NCBI RefSeq assembly: GCF_044904675.1
Contig: NZ_JADIKJ010000015.1
Location: 186,001 to 250,000 of the forward strand
Reading direction: 5' to 3'
Length of the DNA: 64,000 nt
Origin: Dyella_B jejuensis
Lineage (GTDB): Bacteria; Pseudomonadota; Gammaproteobacteria; Xanthomonadales; Rhodanobacteraceae
Numbering within the stretch: position 1 is the first letter of the stretch; every line of letters starts with the position of its first letter. Position numbers and translations under genes: made by a program. Below the pieces are notes generated by a model. The model saw only the letters and a list, made by a program, of their open reading frames with translations. It made no database searches and was not told the DNA's origin. This document shows positions 16,482 to 25,800 of this stretch, one piece after another.

Positions 16482-19400
16482 TTACATCACATGCGCGGTC
16501 ATCTGCTCATGCGGCAGCAACAGTGCTGCGTTCGATGCGACTTCATGCATGGCGACGGGTACATGCATCGCCATGCTCTCCGGCGCCGACTGGCTTGCAG
16601 CGATGTCATGCACACTCAGGCGTGCGTCATCCTGAGGGACATGCGCGGCGAACAGTTCCATTTCGCCACCCGCGAGCACATCACCCACCGACAAGCTGTT
16701 GAACTGGCTTGCCGCATGCGTATCCACGTGGATCGTAAAGGACTCGCCGCTGCTGCCATCGCGGGCGACGACCGTAAGATTGTGGTCGCCTTCGGCCAGC
16801 GGCGTGTTGGGACGGTAGGTCCATTCGCCGTTCTTGTTGACCAGGGCGATGCCCAATTTATTGTCGCCATCGTAGAGGGTGACCGTGGTGTTGGCTGCTG
16901 CCGTGCCGTAGATGGTCGGGCGGGTATCATCGATGGTCGATCCGCTTGCCATGTGCCCAACCTGGCTGCCGACCTGATCGTCGACGAACTGGATGGCGAG
17001 CACGGGCGGCGGCGCTACCGTATTGACCGTGATGACGAACGGATCGCTTGCCGCCTGCCCCGGAACCGAAACGGTCAGGCTATGCGTGCCATCGAGAAGC
17101 GCGGCGTTGGGTGTAAACGACCAATGGCCATTGTTTTCGGCATAGGCCGTTCCGATCAGCTTGCCGCCATCGAAAATGGATACCGTATCGCCAGCCGCCG
17201 CGGTACCGCTCAACACGGGACGGGTGTCATCGGTGGTCGCACCGCTTTGCAGGTCGCCTTGCGTATTGCCGACATGGTCGTAGGCACCGGTGATCATCGG
17301 CGGATGGGCAACCGTATCCACATTGATGACGAACTCCGCACTGAGCGCGCTGTTGGCGGTCCCGGCAACCAGGTGATGCGTGCCGTTGGACAGGTCCGCA
17401 TCCGGCGTGAAACGCCAGGTACCGGACGGATCGGCCTGCGCCGTGCCGATCGGGTGATTGCTGTCGCCATCGTAGATCGTGACCAGGCTGTTGGGTTGCG
17501 CCGAGCCGATCAGCAGCGGACGCGCATCGTCGGTGTTGGCGCCGTTGGCCAGGTAGCCGGTCGAATTGCCGACGTCATCGTAGACATAGGCGATGGTCGG
17601 GGTACGGTCCGCCTCCAGCGGGATGACATGGATCACGAACGCCTCGCTCAACGCGCTGTTGGCGGTCGAGGCGACCAGGCTGTGCGTACCGTTGGACAGG
17701 TCCGCATCCGGCGTGAAACGCCAGGTGCCGGACGGATCGGCCAGCGCCGTGCCGATCGGGTGATTGCTGTCGCCATCGTAGATGGTGACCAGGCTGTTGG
17801 GTTGCGCCGAACCGATCAGCAGCGGACGCGCATCGTCGGTGTTGGCACCGTTGCTCAGGAAGCTTTGGCTGGGGCCGACATCGTCATAGACATAAGCAAT
17901 GACCGGCGCCGGTTGCGGTGCGGGTGCGGGTGCCTCGATATGGACGACGAACGGCTGGCTGACCGTCGAACCGTCCAGCGAGGTAACGGTGTACTGGTGG
18001 TCGCCGCTCAGCGCCGTCTTCGACTCGAACGTCCATGCGCCGTTCTTGTCGGTGAAGACCGTGCCAACCGCCACTCCGTTATCGAGCACCTTGACGACCG
18101 CATTGGCCGGACCCGTGCCGTGCAACGTCGGGTGGGTATCGTCGGTGGTCGCACCGCTTGCGATATGGCCTTGTTGTGCGCCTGCGTGATCGTCCGCATA
18201 GTCGATGCTCAGCCCGGGCGCCGGTACGGACACCGCCGCTTCAACGTTGATGACGAACGCATTGCCAGCCGGACTATCGCCCAGCGAGGTGCTGATCGCG
18301 TGGCTGCCTTCGCCGAGTTGCAGCGGGTACGACCACTGGCCATTCGCCGTGGCCTGAACGGTATCGACCAGCTTGCCGCCGTCGTAGATCGCGACCATGC
18401 CATTGGCGACCGTCGTGCCGACCAGGGTCGGCGTGGTATCGAGGGTGTTCTGGCCGCTATGCAGGTCGATCTGCTTGCCGCTGGCATCGTCATAGACATG
18501 ATCGATGGTCGGCGCGTGCACGACGCTATCGACGTTGATCACATACGGCGGCACGCTATCGGGCGCGCCCTCGGATTTGGCCACGAAGGCATGCTGAGCG
18601 TGATCGTCCAGGGGCTTGTCGACAACAAAGCTCCAGCGGCCGCGATCGTTAGACTGTACGGTCTTCAGCAAAGTGTTGCCATCGTAAATGGACACCCACG
18701 TGCCGGGTTCGGCCGAGCCGCCGATGACCGGTTGCGCGTTGAGGGTGGTAGCGCCATTGCCGATATAGCCTTGCCACGGGCCCTGGTTGCTGTACACGGT
18801 ATCGATGATCGGGCGCGGCAGGATGAAGTCGTCGGCGGCCATGGTGGCGCTGGGGGCGGCATCATGCGCCACGCTCATGCTTGCCATGTCGGCCTGCGCT
18901 GCGGCCGGCGTGCCTACGGTAACGTCGAACGCTTGCTGGCTGACGGCGCCACTGCTGTTGCCCACGGTGAAATGGTGTTCGCCCTGGGCGAGCGCCGTTT
19001 TCGATTGATAGGACCAGCTGCCGTCGGCGCCAACCAGCGCGATGCCGATCTTCTCGCCGCCATCGAAAATCGTTACCACCGAATTCGCGCGTGCCGTGCC
19101 GTGCAGGGTCAAATGCGTATCGTCGGTGTTCGCGCCGCTGTCCAGATGGTCGCCTGCGTACTGGATGCTCGGTACCGACAGGATCGAGGTGTCCACGGTC
19201 AGCTCGAATGGCTGGCTCGACGGACCGCTGTCCAGTGATGCGGTAAGTTGATGGGTGCCTTCGTCCAACGGTTGCGGTGGAAAGAAAGTCCACTGACCGC
19301 TGTCGGGAACGCGCGCCGTGCCAAGTACCGTGCCGCCATCGCGGATGGTCATGACGCTGCCGGGCGTCCCCGTGCCGCTGAGCAGCGCGTGGGTATCGCC

Positions 19401-19511
19401 CACCACCGCGCCGCTGGGTTGGTTGCCATGATCGCCAACCATGCCATCGCTGACACCGGCGATGGTTGGCGCGGATGTGGTATATCCCGATACCGTATTT
19501 TTATCAGTCAT
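16482..19511 (-). CDS. Ig-like repeat protein, probable type I secreted adhesin (third of three)
   Basis: A 1009-residue surface or secreted protein made of about nine Ig-like repeats of about 100 residues. Each repeat shows the pattern DD-x-x-P-T-L-x-G-T, V-T-I-Y-D-G, G-x-W-x-F-T-P, L-x-x-G-x-H. The last about 75 residues (from SLSVGDVLAGGEMELFA to MTAHVM) match the ends of the two sister proteins and are probably the type I secretion signal. No N-terminal signal peptide and no RTX motifs are seen. The start is the ATG at 19511, 6-7 bases after AGGA; it gives MTDKNTVSGYT, which matches the sister protein's MTDKNTVLGYT. An earlier ATG lacks a ribosome site. The gene is the last in a run of secretion genes and adhesins on the minus strand. 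Function as a biofilm adhesin is inferred. Confidence 0.82.
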   Translation of the reverse strand: MTDKNTVSGYTTSAPTIAGVSDGMVGDHGNQPSGAVVGDTHALLSGTGTPGSVMTIRDGGTVLGTARVPDSGQWTFFPPQPLDEGTHQLTASLDSGPSSQPFELTVDTSILSVPSIQYAGDHLDSGANTDDTHLTLHGTARANSVVTIFDGGEKIGIALVGADGSWSYQSKTALAQGEHHFTVGNSSGAVSQQAFDVTVGTPAAAQADMASMSVAHDAAPSATMAADDFILPRPIIDTVYSNQGPWQGYIGNGATTLNAQPVIGGSAEPGTWVSIYDGNTLLKTVQSNDRGRWSFVVDKPLDDHAQHAFVAKSEGAPDSVPPYVINVDSVVHAPTIDHVYDDASGKQIDLHSGQNTLDTTPTLVGTTVANGMVAIYDGGKLVDTVQATANGQWSYPLQLGEGSHAISTSLGDSPAGNAFVINVEAAVSVPAPGLSIDYADDHAGAQQGHIASGATTDDTHPTLHGTGPANAVVKVLDNGVAVGTVFTDKNGAWTFESKTALSGDHQYTVTSLDGSTVSQPFVVHIEAPAPAPQPAPVIAYVYDDVGPSQSFLSNGANTDDARPLLIGSAQPNSLVTIYDGDSNHPIGTALADPSGTWRFTPDADLSNGTHSLVASTANSALSEAFVIHVIPLEADRTPTIAYVYDDVGNSTGYLANGANTDDARPLLIGSAQPNSLVTIYDGDSNHPIGTAQADPSGTWRFTPDADLSNGTHHLVAGTANSALSAEFVINVDTVAHPPMITGAYDHVGNTQGDLQSGATTDDTRPVLSGTAAAGDTVSIFDGGKLIGTAYAENNGHWSFTPNAALLDGTHSLTVSVPGQAASDPFVITVNTVAPPPVLAIQFVDDQVGSQVGHMASGSTIDDTRPTIYGTAAANTTVTLYDGDNKLGIALVNKNGEWTYRPNTPLAEGDHNLTVVARDGSSGESFTIHVDTHAASQFNSLSVGDVLAGGEMELFAAHVPQDDARLSVHDIAASQSAPESMAMHVPVAMHEVASNAALLLPHEQMTAHVM

Positions 19512-19646
19512 GTTTTTTCCTAAGACTTCTTGCATGCAGGGCATGCTGTATTAATTGCAGGAGTTCCAGTCGTCCCGATGAAACGGGCATGGCGTTGCGT
19601 GATGCTGCGGCTGGAATACGAGCCGCCAGCGCCGGGTAAAGAGCGG

Positions 19647-19678
19647 TTGGCGCACGCATCGTGCAATACGTGCGCCAA
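19647..19678 (-). terminator. Hairpin between the second and third adhesin genes
   Basis: Perfect arms TTGGCGCACG (19647-19656) and CGTGCGCCAA (19669-19678) enclose a 12-base loop, 10 bases past the stop of the second adhesin gene. A nearly identical structure follows the first adhesin gene at 22832. There is no T-run. It may cause partial termination or stabilise the mRNA. Confidence 0.55.
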
Positions 19679-19688
19679 TCACTTCCGG

Positions 19689-22600
19689 TTACATCACATG
19701 CGTGGTGATGGCTTCATGGGGCAGCGCTTGGTGGATATTGAGCAGCGCGACATCGTTCGACATCGCAACCGGCGCCTTCGCGACACCGTTGCCCTGGTCG
19801 CCGTCCACGCCATGCAAGACGAGTGACGCATCATCGTGTACCGGCTGCATGGCAAACAGCTCGGTCTCGCCGCCATGCAGCACGTCGGCGACGGAAAGAG
19901 CGTTGATCGCGTTGCCCGCGACGGGTGCTTCCACGATAAGTACAAACGATTCGCTGCTGCCATTTGCCGTCGACGCCGTAAGATGGTGCACGCCATCGCC
20001 CAGTTCCATGGAAAACGTCCATTCGCCCTTGTTGGTGGCCCGCGCAACGCCAAGGACCTGGTCGCCATCGGCGATGGTCACGACGCTGCCCGCCGGCGCA
20101 TAGCCCACCAATGTCGGATGCGTATCGTGCACCACACCACCGCTGGCGAAGTCGCCTTGCGAAGCCGCGGTATTGTCATGCGCATGATCGATCACCGGCG
20201 CCGAAGTGGGGGTATCGATGGTGATCGCATACGGTGCGCTCCGGCCACCTTGGGCATCGGTGACCGTGAACGGGTGCGCGCCGGGCTCGAGCGGTTGCTC
20301 CGGCGTAAACCTCCACTGGCCGAACTCGTTGGCGGTTGCCGTGCCGAGCACATGCGTACCATCGGCGACGATCACCATACTGTTGGCGGCCGCCGAGCCC
20401 TGCAAGGTCGGGGTGGTGTCGTCGGTATGCGCGCCATTTTGCAGCGCCCCCTGGTAGAAGCCCACGTTATCCATCGCCACATCGATGCTCAGCACCGGCG
20501 TGGTGATGGGCGGAATGCCCGCGCTATCGATGGTGACGGTAAACGGGGCGCTGGTTGCACCATCCGCTCCGGCCGCGATGAGGTTGTGCAGGCCGTCGCC
20601 CAGCGCAGCATCTGGCGTGAAATTCCAGCTGCCGTCCGGATAGACCCGCGCGCTGCCAAGCACATGGCTCAGGTCGCCGTCGTAGATGGTCACGATACTG
20701 TTGGGCACGCCGGTGCCGCACAAGGTCGGATGCGTCGCATCGGTGGTGTCGCCTTGATGGACAGCGCCCTGCTGCGCACCTTCGTAGTCGAACAGGCTGG
20801 TGATCGCCGGGGCCTCGCCGCTCGCCGGGGCGGTCACGATGGTTACCGTGAACTCGGCGCTGGCCGCACTATGCTCGGTCGTCGCAATGAAATGATGCGC
20901 ACCCTCGCTCAAGGGCGTGCCCGGCATGAATTTCCACTGCCCGTCTTGACCGGCTTGCGCCGTGCCGACGGGATGATTGCGATCACCGTCGTAGATCGTC
21001 ACCAGGGTGTTGGGCGCTGCCAGGCCATGCAACAGCGGCCGTGGATCGTTGATCGTCGTGCTGTCGTTCCATAGGCCGGCCGCTGCATGATCCGCATCGG
21101 AAACATGCAGGATTTCCGGCGGCATGGCGATGGGTGGAATAACCGCGCTATCGATGGTGACAGTAAACGGAGCGCTGATTGCACCATCCCCTCCGGCCGC
21201 GATGAGGTTGTGCAGGCCGTCGCCCAGCGCAGCGTCTGGCGTGAAATTCCAGCTGCCGTCCGGATAGACCCGCGCGCTGCCAAGCACATGGCTCAGGTCG
21301 CCGTCGTAGATGGTCACGATACTGTTGGGCACGCCGGTGCCGCACAGGGTCGGATGCGTCGCATCGGTGGTGTCGCCTTGATGGACAGCGCCCTGCTGCG
21401 CACCTTCGTAATCGAACAGGCTGGTGATTGCCGGGGCCTCGCCGCTCACCGGAGCGGTCACGATGGTTACCGTGAATTCGGCGCTGGGCGCACTATGCTC
21501 GGTCGTCGCAATGAAGTGATGTTCGCCATCGCTCAGCGGCGTACCCGGCATGAATTTCCACTGCCCGTCTTGACCGGCTTGCGCCGTGCCAATGGGATGA
21601 TTGCGATCGCCGTCGTAGATCGTCACCAGGCTGTCGGGCACTGCCGTACCTTGCAACAGCGGTTGGGTATCGTCGGTGATGGCTCCGCTGGAAAGGTAAC
21701 CATGCGAGGCACCCGCGTCGTCATAGACGCTCGTGATTACCACCGCTGCCGGAGGCGCGACCGGCTCGATATCGATGACGAAGGCGGCGCTGGGCGCGCT
21801 GCTCGCCGTGGCCACGATGAATTGATGCGTGCCCTGGGCAAGATCGGTTAACGGCATGAACTGCCAGGTGCCCCAACCATCGGCCCTTGCCGTGCCGATC
21901 GGATGGTTCAGGTCACCGTCGTAGATCGTTACGAGGCTTAAAGGGGCCGCCGTGCCAGAGAGGTTCGGGCGCGTGGTTTCGGTGGTACCGCCTTCGCTCA
22001 CGAGACCGCCTTGGCCGCCTTCACTGCCGTAGATACGGTCGATGGTGGGCGCCGGATCGATCTTGGGTGCCACCACCGTCACATCGAACGGCGCACTGGT
22101 GCGGCCGGCCGCATCGACCGCGACAAGATGATACGTTCCCTGGGGCAAGTCGATCGCTGTATTCCAGCCGCCGTATTCGTTGGCGGTCACGGTAGTGATC
22201 AACCGGCCGTCGCTGTAAATCGTCACCAGGCTGCCGGCTTCGGCGTAGCCACTCAGGCTGGGGTGCGCATCGTCGATGGTCGAGCCGCTGTAATAAGTGC
22301 CCTGTATGTCGCCAACCCGGTCCTGCACTTCTGAGATGCTCGGCGGCGGCGCAATGACCGTCATCGAAAAATCGGCGCCGGCAGGTTCACCGGCGGCAGC
22401 GGCCTTGAACACATGCGAACCGTCGCCAAGCGGCTTCTCTAGAGAAAAGACCCAGTAGCCTTGCGCATTGCTGTGCGTGCTGCCCAGCAGCGTACTGCCG
22501 TCATAAATGTAGACCAGGCTGTTTGGCATGGCCTGGCCTTCTATATCCGGCCATATGTCATAGCTGGTCCCGCCGTCGTAGATAGGTCCCCGATCGTCGC

Positions 22601-22697
22601 CATAATTGCTGTATACATCCGTGATAGTGGCTGGCGAATGCGAGGAGACCGTTGGCGCGGATGCGGTATATCCCAATACCGTATTTTTATCAGTCAT
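19689..22697 (-). CDS. Ig-like repeat protein, probable type I secreted adhesin (second of three)
   Basis: The protein has 1002 residues and about nine Ig-like repeats. The first three repeats resemble the start of the 2083-residue neighbour (ITDVYSNYG, ISEVQDRVGD, IDRIYGSEGG). Two repeats inside (AITSLFDYEGAQQG...) are almost identical to each other. The last about 270 residues, including the C-terminal LSVADVLHGGETELFA...ITTHVM module, are nearly identical to the end of the neighbour, so the two genes are paralogues that recombine or arose by duplication. The ATG at 22697 has AGGA 6 bases upstream and gives MTDKNTVLGYT. There is no signal peptide, and export through the adjacent type I system is inferred from synteny and the shared C-terminus. 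It lies 178 bp after the first adhesin gene. Confidence 0.83.
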   Translation of the reverse strand: MTDKNTVLGYTASAPTVSSHSPATITDVYSNYGDDRGPIYDGGTSYDIWPDIEGQAMPNSLVYIYDGSTLLGSTHSNAQGYWVFSLEKPLGDGSHVFKAAAAGEPAGADFSMTVIAPPPSISEVQDRVGDIQGTYYSGSTIDDAHPSLSGYAEAGSLVTIYSDGRLITTVTANEYGGWNTAIDLPQGTYHLVAVDAAGRTSAPFDVTVVAPKIDPAPTIDRIYGSEGGQGGLVSEGGTTETTRPNLSGTAAPLSLVTIYDGDLNHPIGTARADGWGTWQFMPLTDLAQGTHQFIVATASSAPSAAFVIDIEPVAPPAAVVITSVYDDAGASHGYLSSGAITDDTQPLLQGTAVPDSLVTIYDGDRNHPIGTAQAGQDGQWKFMPGTPLSDGEHHFIATTEHSAPSAEFTVTIVTAPVSGEAPAITSLFDYEGAQQGAVHQGDTTDATHPTLCGTGVPNSIVTIYDGDLSHVLGSARVYPDGSWNFTPDAALGDGLHNLIAAGGDGAISAPFTVTIDSAVIPPIAMPPEILHVSDADHAAAGLWNDSTTINDPRPLLHGLAAPNTLVTIYDGDRNHPVGTAQAGQDGQWKFMPGTPLSEGAHHFIATTEHSAASAEFTVTIVTAPASGEAPAITSLFDYEGAQQGAVHQGDTTDATHPTLCGTGVPNSIVTIYDGDLSHVLGSARVYPDGSWNFTPDAALGDGLHNLIAAGADGATSAPFTVTIDSAGIPPITTPVLSIDVAMDNVGFYQGALQNGAHTDDTTPTLQGSAAANSMVIVADGTHVLGTATANEFGQWRFTPEQPLEPGAHPFTVTDAQGGRSAPYAITIDTPTSAPVIDHAHDNTAASQGDFASGGVVHDTHPTLVGYAPAGSVVTIADGDQVLGVARATNKGEWTFSMELGDGVHHLTASTANGSSESFVLIVEAPVAGNAINALSVADVLHGGETELFAMQPVHDDASLVLHGVDGDQGNGVAKAPVAMSNDVALLNIHQALPHEAITTHVM

Positions 22698-22831
22698 GTT
22701 TTTCCTAAGACTTCTTGCATGCAGGGGCATGCCGTATCAGTTGCGAGGTTTCTCGCCGACCCAATGAAAACGGGCATGGCGTTGCGTGATGCTGCGGCTG
22801 GAATACAAGCCGCCAGCGCCGGGTAACAGCG

Positions 22832-22866
22832 GTTGGCGCACGCACCGTGCAAATACGTGCGCCAAC
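22832..22866 (-). terminator. Hairpin between the first and second adhesin genes
   Basis: Perfect 11-bp arms GTTGGCGCACG (22832-22842) and CGTGCGCCAAC (22856-22866) with a 13-base loop, 9 bases past the stop codon. It is a duplicated copy of the structure at 19647-19678. No T-run follows. Confidence 0.55.
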
Positions 22867-22875
22867 CAGTTCCGG

Positions 22876-25800
22876 TTACATCACATGCGTGGTGATGGCT
22901 TCATGGGGCAGCGCTTGGTGGATATTGAGCAGCACGACATCGTTCGACATCGCAACCGGTGCCTGCACGACACCGTTGCCCTGGTCGCCGTCCACGCGCA
23001 AGACGAGTGACGCATCATCGTGTACCGGCTGCACGGCAAACAGCTCGGTCTCGCCGCCATGCAGCACATCGGCGACGGAAAGAGCGTTGATCGCGACGGG
23101 TGCTTCCACGATAAGGACAAACGATTCGCTGCTGCCATTTGCCGTCGACGCCGTAAGATGGTGCACGCCATCGCCCAGTTCCATGGGAAATGTCCATTCG
23201 CCCTTGTTGGTGGCCCGCGCAACGCCAAGGACCTGGTCGCCATCGGCGATGGTCACGACGCTGCCCGCCGGCGCATAGCCCACCAATGTCGGATGCGTAT
23301 CGTGCACCACGCCACCGCTGGCGAAGTCGCCTTGCGAAGCCGCGGCATTGTCATGCGCATGATCGATCACCGGCGCCGAAGTGGGGGTATCGATGGTGAT
23401 CGCATACGGTGCGCTCCGGCCACCTTGGGCATCGGTGACCGTGAACGGGTGCGCGCCGGGCTCGAGCGGTTGCTCCGGCGTAAACCTCCACTGGCCGAAC
23501 TCGTTGGCGACTGCCGTGCCGAGCACATGCGTACCGTCGGCGACAATCACCATACTGTTGGCGGCTGCCGAGCCCTGCAACGTCGGGGTGGTGTCGTCGG
23601 TATGAGCGCCATTTTGCAGCGCCCCCTGGTAGACGCCCACGTTATCCATCGCCACATCGATGCTCAGCACCGGCGTGGTGATGGGCGGAATAACCGCGCT
23701 ATCGATGGTGACAGTAAACGGGGTGCTGGTTGCACCATCCGCTCCGGCCGCGATGAGGTTGTGCAGGCCGTCGCCCAGCGCAGTGTCTGGCGTGAAATTC
23801 CAGTTGCCATCCGAATAGACGCGCGTGCTGCCAAGTACATGGTCGCCGTCATAGATGGTCACGATACTGTTGGGCACGCCGGTGCCGAACAGGGTCGGAT
23901 GCGTCGCATCGGTCGTGCCACCTTGATGGACAGTGCCCTGCTGCACACCTTCGTAGTCGTACAGGCTGTTGATCACCGGGGCATGGTCGCTCGCCGGGGC
24001 GGCCACGATGGTTACCGTGAATTCGGCACTGGGCGCACTATGCTCGGTCGTCGCAATGAAATGATGCGCACCCTCGCTCAAGGGCGTGTCCGGCATGAAT
24101 TTCCATTGCCCGTTTCGATCGGCTAACGCCGTGCCAATGGGATGATTGCGATCGCCGTCGTAGATCGTCACCAGGCTGTTGGGCACCGCCTTACCTTGCA
24201 ACAGCGGCTGTGGGTCGCTGATCGTCGTGCTGTCGTTCCATAGGCCGGCCGCGGCGTGATCCGCATCGGAAACATGCAGGAATTCCGGCGGCGTGGTGAT
24301 GTCGATCGGCGGCTTGGTATCGACGTGAAGCGAGAAACTGTCGCCCAAGTCGCCGTTTTCGGACCGCGCTATGAGCGTGTGATAGCCATCGCTCAAAAGC
24401 CACCTCGACGTCATCTCCCACGAACCATCGTCATTGACATATGCCGTGCCGATCGGGCGGCCGCCATCGAGAATCGTCACGGTCGTGCCGGGCTCCCCGG
24501 TACCGTGCAGAGTGGGCCGGTTGTCGTCGGTCGTGCCGTTCTGTGCGACGTCACCTTGCGATGGACCGACATGGTCATACGCGCCGGTGATGGCGGGAAG
24601 CTCCTGCTGCGTAACGATCCCGATGAAGAATTCGTTGCCTGCCGTGCCGTTCTCGGACTGCACCATGAGGAAGTGGTAGCCGTCGCGCAGCGGCTGCTTC
24701 GGCGTCATCTCCCACGAGCCGTCGTCATTGACATGTGCCGTGCCGATCGCGCGGCCGCCATCGAGGATGGTGACGGTCGTGCCGGGCGCACCGGTGCCAC
24801 GCAAGGTGGGCCGGCTGTCGTCGGTCGTGCCGTTCGATGCGATCTCGCCTTGCGATGGACCGACATGGTCATACGCGCCGGTGATGGCGGGCGGCGCCTG
24901 CTGCGTGTCGATCACGATCGTGAACGTCGCATCGGGCGCGCCATTTTCGGATGAAGCATGCAAGACATGCGTACCATCGGATAAAGCGTCCAAAAGCGCG
25001 TAGGACCAGTGGCCGTCGGGACCGACCGGCACGGTCGCCAGGAACTTGGCGCCGTCATAGATCACGACCGTCCCATTCGGGGTGTAGCTGCCTTCCAGGG
25101 TAGGCCGTGTATCGTCGGTGGTGGCGCCATTGGCAAGGTAACCCTGCGAGCTACCCACGTCGTCATAGACGCCCGTGATCACCACCGATGCCGGTGGCGC
25201 GGCAGCCACGATATCGATCACGAAGGCGGCACTGGGCTCGCTGCTCGCCGTGGCCGCGATGAATTGATGCGTGCCCTCGCTCAAGGGCGTGCCCGGCATG
25301 AATTTCCATTGCCCGTCTTGACCGGCTTGCGCCGTGCCGATGGGATGGTTGCGATCGCCGTCGTAGATCGTCACCAGGCTGTTGGGTACTGCCGTACCTT
25401 GCAACAGCGGTCGTGGGTCGTTGATCGTCGTGCTGTCGTTCCACAGGCCGGCCGCTGCGTGATCCGCATCGGAAACATGCAGGATTTCCGGCGGCGTATC
25501 GATGGCAATCGGTGGCAGGGTAGCGATCTGGATGAAGAATTCGTTGCCTGCCGTGCCGTTCTCGGCGTGCACCGTGAGGGAATGATTGCCGTCGCGTAGC
25601 GGCTGCTTCGGTGTCATCTCCCACGAGCCGTCGTCATTGACATGGGCCATGCCGATCAGGAGGTAGTTATCGAGAATGGTCACGGTCGTGCCGGGCACAC
25701 CGGTGCCGCGCAAGGTGGGCTGGTTGTCGTCGGTCGTGCCGTTCGATGCGATCTCGCCTTGCGATGGACCGACATGGTCGTATGCGCCGGTGATGGCGGG

